Positions 23,086-35,898 of a stretch of DNA of 64,000 nt are shown in pieces. Numbering within the stretch: the first letter of the stretch is position 1; each line of letters begins with the position of its first letter. The position numbers and the translations under genes are program-made. This stretch comes from Tethya wilhelma (taxonomy: Eukaryota; Porifera; Demospongiae; Tethyida; Tethyidae). The notes beneath the pieces were generated by a model. The model did not search any database and was not told the origin of the DNA. It saw only the letters and a list, made by a program, of their open reading frames with translations. Location of the stretch: assembly GCA_964030475.1 (NCBI GenBank), contig CAXIPT010000001.1, positions 26,054,430 to 26,118,429 on the forward strand. The letters run 5' to 3'.

Positions 23086-25495
23086 AGGCTGTTTCCCGAG
23101 TATGCATGTATAATATTAATGATTATATGTTAAACTTTAGACGAAATAATGATAACACAATTACTACCTTACCTTTAAGTATATTAGAGGTTATGTAAAA
23201 CCAAAAAAAATTGACTAGGAAAGTTCCAAGCCTTAACATATATATCGCTGTAAAGCTTGTTTTCACTCAATATTCCACACACAGTTGAGCAGCCCAAACA
23301 GAAATTATATAACAAAGTTATCTGTAACACTCAAATGCTCGTAAAGCAGCAAATTAAACTCATGAAAATGGTACCAGTGAATTTCCAGTGGCTATTGGAG
23401 AGTAATTGCTATTCTTTCTGCTAGGGGCACTTAAGCCGGAAAATATTTCTTTTTGCAGGCTAGTTTAAGACCAGTCTAGTGTTTTTAATCATAGTACAAT
23501 TATGCTGGAGTGTTCACAATCTTCTTTTGCACAAGCTTTGGACAGTGATGCTCTTAGTTTGCCAAGTGACAAACCGCTTCCAGGTGAGCAATATCTTGTG
23601 TTGACATGGTCAAAGGCAACACGATAGACAAGCAATCAAATCTGTACTTTGTCAGTCTACTATCGTACGTACGGTTGTACATATAGTAGGAATGGGCCGA
23701 CTGCCCCATAGACACAATACAAAATATTGGTCACTATAAAAATCTACCCAAACCAAATTAAACCTTGTAAGTTACTCAGAGGCTCTCTCTGACAGATTAT
23801 ACCAACTTCATGTAAGGCTTAAAACTCACGAAAACTTTCCTCAGCACTCGTAGAGAGCGCTAGTGGGACTGACATTTTTTTCTCTAACGTACGTACGTAC
23901 TCTCTAACTGGCTTACTAGAAAACGATTCCAGAAAAACAAAAGAGCATCTCGCTGTTTTTAATACAGGGTAGTACTGTATAAAGGAGGTGGTATATTCCT
24001 TGACACTTGCTAGCTACATCACTATAGAGCTAAGAATTAGATATTTAGTAAACAAGAACACAATATATAAATTTGCACACTTTTTATGGATCATGAATCC
24101 ACGTGCATGGCTTCTGTCATCAAGGACTGTAGGCATTGCTTTAGTTAAGGGTCGTGGTCATAGTGTGCGACGTGACGACGTCAACAACGTACAAGTGTGC
24201 GAACCTGTACTGTGAACTGGTTTTGACTAGATTCTTCTGAAATCTGATTAAAACTGGTTTGTTGACCAGTTTCAAGCAGTTTTTGGTGGAAATCAGTGGT
24301 TCTCTTTTGTTGAGAAGTTGTATCTTTCCTGACGCTAAACCTGAATGGCAGTCTCGTCAAGTGTCAGCTGAATCCAACTTTGCGTTCAAGTCTGTTGAGC
24401 AGGGTTATTGTTCCTGAGTGGCAATCTTGTCAACTAAATCCGACTTTGCATTTAAGTCTGTTTTTTGTTGAGCAGAGTCATTCCTGAGTGACGCTAAACC
24501 CGAGTGGCAGTCTTGTGTCAACTCTTTAGAATTCTCTTTTTGTTGAGCCGTAATCTTTCCTCAGGCTAAACTTGAGTGTCGTAGTCTTGTGTCAACTGAG
24601 AGTACACGTACACTCGACCGCTAAATCTATGAGACAAGTTTTTGACTGTTGTTGTGTGTTTTTCATTGTATTTCAAATTGTGCTGTTGTTTGTTTGTCAC
24701 TCTTTTCACTGTACTAATTGCATAATCTAAACCTCAGGTTTCACTGAATTCTTAAACTGATTAGCTAGCTATTCTTATATCCTTAATAGACTAGTTAATG
24801 GAGCATGTACCCTTGTACCAGGGTCTCGGAGTCATTCCAGGGTATGTAGCTCACGGTGATGCCAGAGAATAATTATAACTTGATCTATTGTTATACAAGC
24901 AGCCAGCTTGCTTCAAAACATGTATTATAGAGAGACTACCCGTGCACCAAATTATCAAATTGTGTCTCTTCCTGTACTGCAGTGAATCCAGATTCACCTC
25001 TGTCATCAATAGGAGTTCTGAGTGAACCGGACATTGACATGCTCTCTGTTGCCAGCAGCGAGTTGCCAGGTAATATTCAATACTATTGCAATATCACTTC
25101 CGATCCTAGACAACCAACAAATAGTGGACCAAGCGTGAGTGGATTGCCAGGACTGAGCGGAAGTGAACTGCCAGGACCGAGTGCGAATGGACAAGCACAG
25201 GTGCACTGCCAGGACCAAGTGGGGGTGGACTGCCAGGGGTGAGCTGCCAGGACCAAGCGGAAGTGGAGTGCAAGGACGAGTGGGACTGTTCACATTTGAG
25301 TTTGTGTGTATATAATGGTTACTTGCGCATCTCGGAGCTGTATCTAACAAAACCTACTTTGCTCATCTTCTTATACTGACAACTAGTAAAAAAAGAAGAC
25401 ACCTCCTAAATATTGAACACTAAAAGGTAACTGGTTACAGAGACTTCAGCACAACCAGAAATTTTCTTGCAATCCATGGAAATCTCAGGTAGGTT
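23086..25495. other. No confident gene; a few exon-like pieces
   Basis: Three exon-like plus-strand pieces can be read: 23501-23582 (MLECSQSSFAQALDSDAL, donor GTGAGC), 24983-25070 (NPDSPLSSIGVLSEPDID, donor GTAATA) and 25440-25489 (ETSAQPEIFLQSMEIS, donor GTAGGT). They might belong to one weak gene, cut by the Mutator-like element just after the last donor. A Gly/Pro-rich ORF at 25130-25242 comes from a short minisatellite (CCAGGACCGAGTG unit). Confidence 0.3.
24335..24610. repeat. Diverged tandem repeat, unit about 90-100 bp
   Basis: Blocks containing GACGCTAAACC, GAGTGGCAGTCTTG, CAACT and TTTTTGTTGAGC recur three times or more with substitutions and small indels. Confidence 0.55.
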
Positions 25496-25542
25496 AAGGT
25501 TACGATGTAGTGTTTCGCCCACGCACTCATGAATATCATTAT
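25496..25542 (+). repeat. Left terminal inverted repeat of the Mutator-like element
   Basis: AAGGTTACGATG at the outer edge; CGCCCACGCACTCATGAATA inside matches the right end in inverse. Confidence 0.8.
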
Positions 25543-25812
25543 AATAACCGCGCCATTGCGCGCTAGGTATTGCGCAATCATGTTCGTGGTCAACCACAAC
25601 CATGAAACATGCCCGCGTACATGCTATGGCTTCAACACATGGCCTGCATTACTGCAATGCATAGTATCAGAGTCCAGGGCCTGTCCACAAGTTACTGTTG
25701 AACAACGCTGAGAGTAGCCCCAAGCAGTGATGCAAGTGAGTGCCAAGAGATGTCAGAAAATCAGTGAGTATGTTACAATAATTGTTGAATATTGGATGAT
25801 ATTTAAAAATGA

Positions 25813-27149
25813 CTAAAAAGATTCTCTGATGCCACCATTTCTATGTCTTGGGCTTGCTAGCTCAGGTAACAAAGAGTTAAAATAAAATGTAGATAACTTA
25901 ACAAGTTGTTCTTCCCACCAACTTGTGTCTCTATATATTCGTTCCACATGGATCTCCTTGTTCGTCCTTACCACAAAATCACACCATTTCCTATGTGTAC
26001 AATATAATTGACACTGCACTTGATAATAATAATAATCATGTTTCCGTTTTAGTTTGAACGTAGTAGTGTTGTCATCTGTTTGTGTTTCTAGGCAAAATGA
26101 GGAACTTTGGCAAGACTCCAATAAAGTCTGTTCTCGATTGCTGTATGGATTTTTAATCTCTAATAATCCAATTGAATCTTCATTATTTGGATCAAAGACG
26201 GCACCATCTGGAGTTCCAGCAAGCCATGGATTCTCGACAGAAATAAACAATCCACATTTGGTTACATATATTCCATGGTGGCCATTGTTTTCCTGGTAAG
26301 CTGTATATTCTTCGATTGTTTGGTTTTCCATTAGTTTACCATAATTTGTAGCCTTGTTTCCTCTAAATGTACTGTAGAGCAGTTCTTTCACCTTGTTGCT
26401 TTTGTTTGTGGTTTTACGCATTTTGCCTATGCTGCCAGCTTTTGAAGCAGTAATTCTTTTTCTTCGTTCAAATGTCCATAATTCACTCTCAGCTTGATTT
26501 CTAGTATCTTCTTCGATTTTTATTGCAGCTTCAGGTGTTATATGCACTTTTGTGTTGTAATAGCTTGTTTTTAATTGTTCGAGATACTCAGGAGAAATAT
26601 CATCAGTTATATCCTCTGGCTCAATCATGTTGTCATGCCTAGAGTATGACTGGCGGGCTACAATTGAGTTATCCGATTTTGCATATTTGTTCTGTTTCCT
26701 GCGTTGTTTCACTAGGTCTTTTGCTTTTCTCTTGCGGTCTTTAGTCAACCGGGCATCAGAACGATCAGCTACTCTTGCGAATAGTGAATTGGCTGAGGAG
26801 TTAGTCATGTTGTTCCAGATTTGTGGTCCCCAAGTCTTCCCCATATTTTGCTGCAAACCAGCCCCCATACATCGATGCTCCCACGAACCACTTTGGGATC
26901 GATTGATGACTTTGCCTCCATCATATTTACATCTTATGTGCATCCAACATTCAGCTAGATTAGTGGTTTGGTTGTCGATCAACTGACTTGCTTTAGCAAC
27001 AAGTCTACTTAACGCAATTTGGATGTCATGTAGTAGCTTTTCATTAATAGCTGTGGGAGTGGGGCCACCTTGTCTTGCTTCACATTCTGTATCAGAATCT
27101 TCTGCAAGTGTTTCTTGCCACATTTTTTCCTGATTATCCATTATACCTA

Positions 27150-27180
<31 letters not shown>

Positions 27181-29078
27181 CATGTGTGCATGCGTGTGTA
27201 TTCATAATGAATTTTACAAATCTCTACATGACATACATACTCACATTCTATAGTGTCATCTTCCAAGTCACAGCTATCATTCTCAGCAACTGAAATGTTG
27301 TTTGTAACAGATCCTGGAGAAGTTTGAGATTGCTGTAATCTGTTCTGTGCTGTTTTGCAGAAGTCGGTACTACATTTGTTGTGGTGTCCAAAGCAGTGAA
27401 GTGGCCCATTAATCAAGTCTCGTTCTAGTAGTTGTAATGCTCGGTGACGGTCTGACTCTTTGCTGCGCATTTTTATAGCACACCTGGCTGAGCTAACTAA
27501 CTTCTGTCGCATTTTCTGTGTGAGACCTCCCTTGCCTTTGTAAGATGGGTTGTCCTGTACAAGCTTTTCAAGAGCCCCACGGTAACACTTACAGGCATGG
27601 TTGGCACATTCCACTTTCTTGATAGCATATCCCCATGGTAAATTCTGAATGAGTGTTGGGTACACTGAGCTATCACCATCTCCTATGAATCTAGTGTATC
27701 GTACTCCGTGAACACGCTCAGCTTCCAAAAAGCCCTGCAAAATTATGTCAGTTTCCATCTCTGAAGATGATTCATCCCAATTTTTGTAACAAACGTGTTT
27801 GTCTTTGGGAATGTTACGAGCACAAGAAGCGCAATACTTGTTGCGGACTCCTATGTACAATAGTTTTTTGGTCTCCTTTCCAATGATGATTCCAACTCCA
27901 GATTTGGCATTATAGGAGTGTTTGTGTGATCTCTTACTCCATCCTCCGTCGACGATGACAGTTATTGCAGGAATACCTTCATGGAAGTCTCCCCTCTGTT
28001 CTGCCAATCGTTTCTCCTCCTTTCCAGCTTCAATCATAGATTGCTCCAACTCTCTCTTCCAAAACTCACCGATGTCTCGTTCAGTGTTTATGAAACTGTG
28101 ATTTGTCATTACAGGAATTCCTAGGATGCTCATGGTTTCTTCTAGTTGACTATAGCCTCCACCTGTCGTCATTTGCCCCCACACAGCTGACAAATTGCAT
28201 TCCCATCTACTGTATCCTTTTGGACCTTTCACTTTTGCCGATGTTTCTAGTACTATTGTCTCATCACATTCTGAACACTGACTTGAAAGTATGGATGCAA
28301 GTCCACTGCGAGATTCACCTTGCAAAGTGATACATCCAGAACATTTGCTTCTATGTGCTAAAAGTTTATCTGTGTATTTTTGTAGCTGTGCTATATTAAT
28401 TATTCTACTTCCAGTGATATCTGTATGTTCCTGTGCCAGTGTATGTTCTTGTGTGTGTTCTTGTGTGTGTAATGGTTGTACCATTGATAGCTGTGATGTA
28501 GTAGTATGTTCTTCCGCCTGTGTTTGTGCTTGTGCCTGTGCTGATGTAATAGGTTCTTGTGCTTGTGCTAATATATGTTCTTGTGCCTGTGCTGATGTAA
28601 TAGGTTCTTGTGCCTGTACTGATGTAATAGGTTCTTGTGCCTGTGCTGATGTAATAGGTTCTTGTGCCTGTGCTGATGTAATAGGTTCTTGTGCCTGTGC
28701 TGATGTAATAGGTTCTTGTGCCTGTGCTGATAAATTATGTTGTGCTTGTGCTGGTGCTAATATATGTTCTTGTGCCTCGGCTAATGTAATAGGTTCTTGT
28801 GCATGTGCTGGTATATGCTCTTGTGTTTGTGCTGGTTGCACTATTGATATTTGTGTTCGTGCTGGTATTCCATACGGCATTTGTCTCTGTTGTACAATGT
28901 CATGTGTAATTGATACCTGTGGTGTAGTATGTTCTTGTCCCTGTGTTGCTAATGCAGTTTGCAGTTCTACTGTGGAATGGCTCCTTTGTCTCTTTGCAAC
29001 TTCATTGCACTCATAGGGACAGTATCTTCTCGCGAAAATATTCCTGCTTTGGTTCTTTCTAGTCTTTTTGCTTCCCAT
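25813..29078 (-). CDS. Fusion transposase: Mutator-like DDE domain plus YqaJ-type nuclease
   Basis: Exon 1 is 29078-27245 and exon 2 is 27146-25813, joined in phase 1 across a 98-bp intron (donor GTGAGT, acceptor TTTAG), giving about 1055 residues with no stop. Order: a short basic start (MGSKKTRKNQSRN), a low-complexity tract of AQAQEPITS repeats (about residues 110-190), CxxC pairs (CSGC, CSEC), and the transposase core with candidate acidic residues in VDGGWSKRSHKHSYNAKSG, RFIGDGDSSVYPTL and NLAECWMHIRCKYDGGK plus a VECANHACK block. The C-terminal domain has RRKRITASKAGS, YGKLMENQTIEEY and GTPDGAV...GLLEIKNPY, the D..ExK core of lambda-exonuclease/YqaJ nucleases. The transposase would cut element ends; the nuclease role is unknown. 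Start chosen as the first Met of the open frame. Confidence 0.85.
27150..27198. repeat. (TG)n microsatellite filling the transposase intron
   Basis: TG tract that makes up half of the 98-bp intron of the fusion transposase. It lies next to the acceptor. Confidence 0.85.
28530..28740 (-). repeat. In-frame 30-nt tandem repeat in the transposase
   Basis: A 30-bp unit (TAGGTTCTTGTGCCTGTGC on the plus strand) recurs about seven times and encodes a 10-residue AQAQEPITS-type repeat. Its length keeps the frame open. Confidence 0.85.
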
Positions 29079-29698
29079 TTTTTACCACGTATCTGTGTAT
29101 TATGTAGTCTCTATGGTTTCAAGCAGGATTAAATTTCCCGGGAATTGTCTGAGCATGCGCATTTGTAACTGCAGCTGTCTTGTTCAGTGAAAGAAGCTCT
29201 GAAACGTTCGACATTTTAGAACTCAAAATAGCAGCGACTAATGTCTCCTTGAACCATCTTTTGCTAAAGTTCGAACAGAATGATCATATGGGCAGGGCTA
29301 GACAGTGAGTTATTTCCAAAACGCTGATCAGACTTCACGCTCTGTAGTCGATCGTTTACACCACTCAAATTTGTGAGTATACTTTGTCTGTCTATCCCTT
29401 CTACATTTTGCAAAAGCCTGAAAACTCAGTGTCTGACCCTACAGTTGGGTGAAAGCTAATCTAAACTACACTAGATCCCAAGCCTACATGTACCTCGAGC
29501 GAGAGGTTTGAGTTCTAAATTTTTTCCCTAACACTAACCGTCGGATCACTTACTCTCTGGGAGATACTTTTGGTAATATTCACTTAAACTCTTTTATACT
29601 TAACATATTTAAGCTACAATGGAAGCTAATCGCTGAGTTTTCGGGATTTTCTAAGATATTTGCAGGTATATTTATCTAATGAATAATTCACGATCTCA

Positions 29699-29745
29699 AA
29701 TAATGATATTCATGAGTGCGTGGGCGAACTGTGCATCGTAACCTT
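29699..29745 (-). repeat. Right terminal inverted repeat of the Mutator-like element
   Basis: ATGAGTGCGTGGGCGAA and CATCGTAACCTT match the left end at 25496-25542 in inverse. Confidence 0.8.
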
Positions 29746-29940
29746 AATTAGATTTTTCGCCACCCGGGCTAGTGGTAAAAATTAAACTCGCGAAAATTTA
29801 AATCATATGGCAATCTTTACTGAATTGGTTGTAGTGGCGAAAATTAAGCAAGTGAAAATTTTTAGCAGTGAAAATTTGCTGATCTACGGTACTTATTTTG
29901 TGCTGAAAAGTTTAGCTGTACTCATGTTTGAGCACATTGT

Positions 29941-29943
<3 letters not shown>

Positions 29944-30001
<58 letters not shown>

Positions 30002-30003
30002 TC
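29944..30003 (+). repeat. (TC)n tract serving as the polypyrimidine run of an AP-3 acceptor
   Basis: About 58 bp of TC repeats followed at once by CTCAG and the exon at 30006. Confidence 0.85.
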
Positions 30004-30005
30004 AG

Positions 30006-31063
30006 GAGGTCATTGATGCTCCCTTCTACAGTGATGAAGAGAACAAGGACTCTGATGATGAAGATGAAGACAGTGACAGTGACGAGGAAGAGGGAGAGAA
30101 GGTCAAGAAGAAGAAGAAGCCCAAGAAGAAACCTTATGTCATGGACGCCGACCACCGACTGCTGCTAAGGAACAGCAAACCACTGCTGCAGAGTAGGAAC
30201 GCAGCTGTACGTTGTTAATAAATGGATCACGTGATAGTCATGTGACACTCGGCTATGCGTCTATCTCGCAGGTTGTGATGGCAGTGGCCCAGCTGTACCA
30301 CCATATTGCCCCCAAGAATGAACTCAACATCATTGCCAAGCCTCTGATCCGACTCTTGAAATCACACAGGTTGGTAAAGTACTGTAAAGCGGGTAAATTT
30401 GGTGGTTTAAAGTTTTGGCGAATTCCTATTTTAACATTATGGTTTGAATCTGTGCTTCTATTTGTAGAGAAGTCCAAGGCATTGTTCTGAGCAATGTAGC
30501 CACCATGTCAGCTGAAAGACCAGTGAGTTAGCCAGCTAGGCTGCTAGGTAGCCAGGCTGATGGTGGACATCTTTGTCTCACTCTTCACAGAGCATGTTTG
30601 AACCGTATTTGAAGAGTTTCTTTGTCCATTCCCATGACCCAACCAACATCAAGCTACTCAAGGTATTGAATCATGTGACCATGTGTGAATGTCATGTGAC
30701 TTTATGTGGTGTCATGTGATCTAAATTAAATGTTATGTGATCTCTCTCCAGCTGGACATCATAGCCAATGTGGCTGGCGAGACCAGCATACATACCATAC
30801 TGAAGGAGTTCAGGGTGAGTGGTTGTAAGGAGCGCACACACACACACACACACACACATATCGTATGTTTCTGCAACATACAATATTCGAATATCGTATG
30901 TTTCTGCACACACACACACACACACACACTATAGACGTATATTGCTAGTTCTGACAAGAGGTTCGCTGCATCCACCATCGAAGCTATTGGCAGAGTTGCC
31001 TGCAGTCTGCCTGAAGTGACAGAGACCTGTCTTCATGGGCTCATGGGCCTTCTCTCTCACAAG

Positions 31064-31127
<64 letters not shown>

Positions 31128-34100
31128 GTCTTGTTAAAGAAATGATCAATGTTTGTTTGGTCTTACAGAGGCGGTGGTCGGAGAGAGTGTGGTGGTCATT
31201 AAGAAGCTGCTGCAACTCAATGTTAGTGTTTTTATGATGTAATGATGATGTAATCTTGCTGCGTTTGTTTTATTTATGTAATGCTATTTTTTGTTGTTTG
31301 TTATTTTTGCAGCCGAAACAGAACAAGGATCTGATTATGCAAGTGGCAAAGTTAACGGACAAAGTTTCTGTAAGTTAGAGTGTCAGGTGATTGTCATGTG
31401 ATCCACTGGATGCATCATGTGATCTCAGGTTCCCATGGCGAAGGCCTCCATCCTGTGGCTGGTGGGGGAGTACTGCTCCATCGTACCAAAGATGGCTCCC
31501 GATGTCCTCAGGAAGGCCGCCAAGAGCTTCCCTAATGAGGTACACACCCTCACACCCTCACATCCTCACATCCTCACACCCTCATATCCTCATATCCTCA
31601 CATCCTCACACACACACACATGCAGGAGGACATTGTGAAGCTACAGACGGTCAACCTGGCTGCCAAGCTGTGCATCGCCAACGCCAAGCAGTCCAAGCTC
31701 CTGTGTCAGTACGTCCTCAACCTGGCCAAGTACGATATGAACTATGACATCAGAGACAGGGCTCGCTTCCTGAAGCAGCTGGTACTGCCGGCAGAGGTGG
31801 GTGTGGTCTCATAATTAAATTATCTGTCATGTGACTGGTGTTAATCCTGTCCTTGTAGGGAACGGCCCTGTCCAAGTATGCCAAGAAGATCCTACTGGCG
31901 TCCAAACCAGCTCCTGTGCTTGAATCACAGTACAAAGGTCAGTTTGTATTAATCATTAATTTTCTAACAAGAATTTTCCCATCACTTAGACTCTTACACC
32001 TGTGCAACTATGCCTGTCAGTGAATTCTTGTTTCAGTTTTATTACCTGTAGCTATGCAACATATAATTATTATTGTCACTTATTACTGGACATTCTCTCA
32101 CGTACTCACTCACTCCCCTCTCTCCCGCTGGTTGTGTCCCTCCCTCCAGACCGTGCCCAGTGGCAGCTGGGCTCTCTCTCCCACGCTGTCAACTCGGAGG
32201 CCTCGGGCTACATACCCCTCCCGGAGTTTCCCAGTGACCCTCCTGACCCCTCCGTGAGAGACGTTCAGGATGACGTGTGGGGCATGAGGCCAGGCTCCGG
32301 GAAGAAGACCAGCGGCAAGTTCTACGACAGTGAAGATGAGGAGGAGGAGTCTGGCAGCAGCGACTTCTACTCCTCCATATCAGGAACGGAAGAATCGGGA
32401 TCTGAATCTGAGAGTGAAGAAGGTAGCGTAGTTTTTATGTGCAATCTAATTCTGTGATTGTCTAGACAGCTGTTGATATTGTCTACGACTGATAGATAAT
32501 GTAAAACTATAAATTTCTCATTTGCTGTTTAAATTGGTCCAGCATTTATCTGTTTCTAGAAGCAGTATGTGCAGTTAGCAAACAATCCTGTGCTACTCAT
32601 TAAACCACATTCACTTCCTGTTACAGAATCAGAGACAGGAAGTGAGACAGGAAGTGAGGAAGAGTCGGAAGAAGAAGGCTCTGAGGATGAAGCCACTTCC
32701 AGCGACGAAGGAGACACACTTCAAAACCTCCAGAAACGGTTTGGAGTCGCTAAACCTCGAGCGGAAGAATCAACATCGGAGGAGGAGGAGGAGAGCTCCA
32801 CGGAGGGAGAGACAGAGGACGATGATGATGAAACTGAAAGTAGTTCGGAAGAGGCCACACCCCCTCCAAAGACTAAATCGTCGTCAAAGAAACCCCAGCC
32901 GACCAAAGCAGCCAAAAAGAAGACCACCACTGCAGCAGCCACTGCCAGCTCACAGGAGTCATCACTGATTGATTTGGACGACTGTAAGAGTCGCTATAAT
33001 TATTGTCTCTACGATGTACTCTAATTAACGATCTCGTTTGTCCAGGGGCAGTGACTAGTCCCTCATCAACCCAGCCAGCCATGGGTGCAGGGGACATGCT
33101 GACCCCCCTCAGTGCCGGCATGGAGGGACTCACCCTCGGAGGAGGAGGGGGCAAGAGTGGACCGGACTTTCAGGTACAGTGTGGCACCTCATTGTTGAGC
33201 GTTACATTGTGCCCCTCAAATTAAAATGTGTAGTAATTTAGCCTAGGAAGGTTCTAGGAAACTGCCATTACGATCAGCTTGAAGAGAGCTTTGTAATGAT
33301 GTGATTTTGTTACTAATTAGATCGTTTTACCCTTATAAATTGGCAATCAAACCAAACCACATTTTAACGCTAATAAGATTTTTTTTTACTGGATAAACTG
33401 GCAATCAAACCATCCATGTCCACTCAATAAATGCACATTATACTGTAGAGATATTTCAAACAATACCTGTGTTATAAGAACCAACTAGACCATTTTACTT
33501 CATGGTCTGACAGTCAAGCTCCCCCCATTCACACACACCCTCTCCACCCTCCTCCTTCACTGGTCACATCAGGTGGTCGATCCAGTCCACGTCCCAGAGA
33601 AGTCCTTTGAGCTCCTCAATCGTATGAAGGGCGACGGTCTTCAGGTCAACTATCGCTTCACAAGACGACCTCACATCTCGTCAAACAAACTCCTAGGCAT
33701 TGAAATTACCTACCAGAACACCCGGGAAACGGCTCTCTCTGACATCACCATTGGTGACACACGCCTCCAGGCAGGTATGAGCATGAGGGATGCCTCAGGG
33801 GTGAGCCAGTTGGCTCCCGGCAGCAACGCCAAGGTCACAGTGGGTGTGGACTTCAACGACACACTGCAGCCGGCAAAGTTTGACATATGGTGAGTGGGTG
33901 GTGGGCTTTATTTAGAATAAGATGGGCTTTAAAGTTTTGCTTGTATATAAGCTTCATTGTGCAACTGTCCATGCATTGCAAGACTGGGTTTAGGTACATT
34001 AATTTCATAACACCATTTTTTGACGGGTAAAATCTTTTGTCATAAATCCTTTATACCATACAGTATACCGTACGTATAGCTGGAAAATTTGGCGAGAATT

Positions 34101-35039
34101 AAATTTGCCGGATTGAGCAAACTTTGAATTTAGTGTATTTTAATTTGCCAATCACATGCACAATATGTATGTGTATACGTATATGCGCACGCACTAAATA
34201 TTGGTGGTACTAAGTCTCACCCGCCAATCCGCAACAAATTTTCTGGCTATACGGTACTTAGCTGCAAGTACTTGGTTGGATGGTGGGCACTATTTGGAGT
34301 GTATAATGATGACTATTGTACCCTATTGCAGTGTGGGCTCTAATAAGAAGTATCCTGTTCAAATTGAATCAGTCGTTGGGGAGTTGCTACGAGCAGTTCA
34401 CATATCAGAGGCGAACTTCACTGCTCTTCAAGGTAAGCAATATTTTCTTCTCTAAAACAAGCCTCGTTCCCAGGCTCTCTCCTCTCTCCCTTCCTATTTT
34501 TCACCGCATAATATTCAGGAAGAGAGCCTGGGAACGAGGCTACTCTAAAACAGCAACAGTTGGTTGTTAGAAGCTAGGAGTTGCACCATTGTGATCAGCA
34601 TGAAGAGATCATTCAAATGATACAGTTTACTATGACGTGGGTAGTTGGAACATCAGAAATTGCAGCCTTTTTTGTGTGCTATTATTGATTTGACTGTCTT
34701 TACTGGTATTTTCTCAAATGTGTTTGGTAATGATCATCAATGTCAAATACTAGTAATAGCATCATGTGCACCCAGTGGCCCTAGCACCTGAGGCTGACAT
34801 CCCCTACCTACTTACATGGTGGTTCAAATACAAGACCTAAAATTCTTTGGGAGACTTGTTAAAAAGTTGCATTTTATAATTACCTATTTTCATAATAACT
34901 TTTTGCACTCTTTCATGGGAGAGTGATATTAATGTGATATTTATTCATGAGATGGTGCTAATCCTTATAACTCTCGACATAACAATCAACTTGCATGCTA
35001 ATTTTGTATACCAACCATCTTTTTCTTTTTTTCCATCAC

Positions 35040-35120
<81 letters not shown>

Positions 35121-35530
35121 TGATGTAACTTTGAGAGCTTTTTAAACTTCCCATGTACTTTGAAACAATTGGACGAGGCTACCAGCTTTTACTGATACCC
35201 AACTCAGTTTGTGGACAAGCCGTTTTGATTTTCTTTGAATGTCTATTTATCTCAGAATTAATGAAAACTGTTCATTGAAAGTAGCACTCTTCTATGAATA
35301 TACTGTCAATTTGAATGAATAAACTGTCAATTTTTGAATTTAAAATCAAGTAGAATAAATAAGCTGTTGACCCTGCAAATAAACTGGCAATTTAGAACGA
35401 ATAAACTGTTAACCCTGAAATTGAAATCTAATGCAGTAAATAAACTCTGAAAGAAACCTGTCGGTCTCCAATTAGTCTAGCTAGCGAAATTAATTTTACA
35501 GTAGACAACCTTAGTTTTTTTTAATTATTC

Positions 35531-35597
<67 letters not shown>

Positions 35598-35898
35598 TCC
35601 CTCCCCCTCCCTCACAGACAAGCTGAGAGGTATGCATGAGAACTCCAGTTCTCTCCCTGCCTCCTCCCTCTCTGATCCTGGAGCTGTGAAATCAGCCGTC
35701 CTAGAGGTGGCCAATGTTGCTCCCATTCCCTCGTCCGATTCCCAGACCCTGAGATTTGCCGGGGTCACATTCTCATCCCAGCTACCAGTGCTGATCACCA
35801 TACAGCCAGGGTCAAAGGTCATTATCAATTCAGAGAAGGTGGTGATAAATGGTGTCTTGTTAAAGAACATCAAGACGACCTTGTCCTCCTCCTCCTAG
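30006..35898 (+). CDS. AP3B: AP-3 complex subunit beta, C-terminal part (starts mid-gene)
   Basis: AP-3 beta is a large subunit of the adaptor that sorts cargo from endosomes to lysosome-related organelles. The exons begin in the middle of the protein: [14 protein letters not shown] with an acidic and Lys-rich insert, then [111 protein letters not shown] and [11 protein letters not shown], all diagnostic of the trunk. A Ser/Asp/Glu hinge follows (32300-32960), then the ear region (33573-33892, 34332-34432, 35619-35898). About 17 exons, among them 30006-30206, 31429-31539, 31626-31796, 31859-31938, 32150-32422, 32626-32983 and 33573-33892. Stop TAG at 35896. The first roughly 270 residues are not upstream: they lie on the opposite strand at 45642-47985. 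The phase-0 ends of the two parts match. Confidence 0.93.
31072..31124 (+). repeat. (GA)n microsatellite directly after an AP-3 exon
   Basis: A GA tract begins within bases of the exon encoding LMGLLSHKD; the donor sits at its edge. Small (CA)n tracts lie upstream at 30835-30858 and 30907-30929. Confidence 0.85.
31545..31620 (+). repeat. 10-bp tandem repeat (CATCCTCACA)n
   Basis: About seven CATCCTCACA/CACCCTCACA/CATCCTCATA units followed by (CA)n and the acceptor AG, making up most of a short AP-3 intron. Confidence 0.8.
33243..33303. mobile_element. Partial copy of the GATCAGCTTGAAGAGA element
   Basis: CTAGGAAGGTTCTAGG and CATTACGATCAGCTTGAAGA match the family at 5517-5690. A further partial copy is at 34566-34625 in inverted context. 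Confidence 0.5.
34064..34258. mobile_element. MITE of the CCGTATAGC/TAAATTTGGC family
   Basis: Starts ACCGTACGTATAGCTGGAAA and ends AAATTTTCTGGCTATACGGT, with inner AATTTGCCGGATTG and CCGCCAATCCGCAAC blocks. In an AP-3 intron. Confidence 0.6.
34454..34542. repeat. Hairpin with GCCTCGTTCCCAGGCTCTC arms
   Basis: Left arm GCCTCGTTCCCAGGCTCTC faces GAGAGCCTGGGAACGAGGC, exact over 19 bp, with a loop of about 50 bp. A looser copy is at 6018-6086. Confidence 0.8.
35041..35120. repeat. (TG)n microsatellite, about 80 bp
   Basis: Uninterrupted TG dinucleotides in the last AP-3 intron. Confidence 0.95.
35280..35460. repeat. Diverged AATAAACTGTCAATTT repeats
   Basis: GAATAAACTGTCAATTT, AATAAGCTGTTGACCCTGCA and AATAAACTGTTAACCCTGAA recur with variable spacing. 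Weak, AT-rich. Confidence 0.45.
35532..35617 (+). repeat. (TC)n tract before the last AP-3 exon
   Basis: A long TC run grading into CCCTCC, followed by CACAG and the exon at 35619. Confidence 0.85.

Larger units (their letters stand above)
25496..29745 (-). mobile_element. Mutator-like DNA transposon with YqaJ domain, apparently intact
   Basis: Inverted ends AAGGTTACGATG...TTCGCCCACGCACTCATGAA at 25496-25542 and 29699-29745 enclose a two-exon gene on the minus strand. The ends are near-identical over about 47 bp with one indel and a few mismatches. Flanks AGGTAGGTT and AATTAGATT may be a worn 9-bp target duplication (6 of 9). The element is about 4.25 kb. Confidence 0.8.

Noticed and set aside
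28291..29016. A 241-codon plus-strand ORF rich in Cys, Ala and Ile
   Set aside because: It is the reverse reading of the AQAQEPITS repeat in the transposase on the minus strand; its Cys-Ala pattern follows from the repeat unit.
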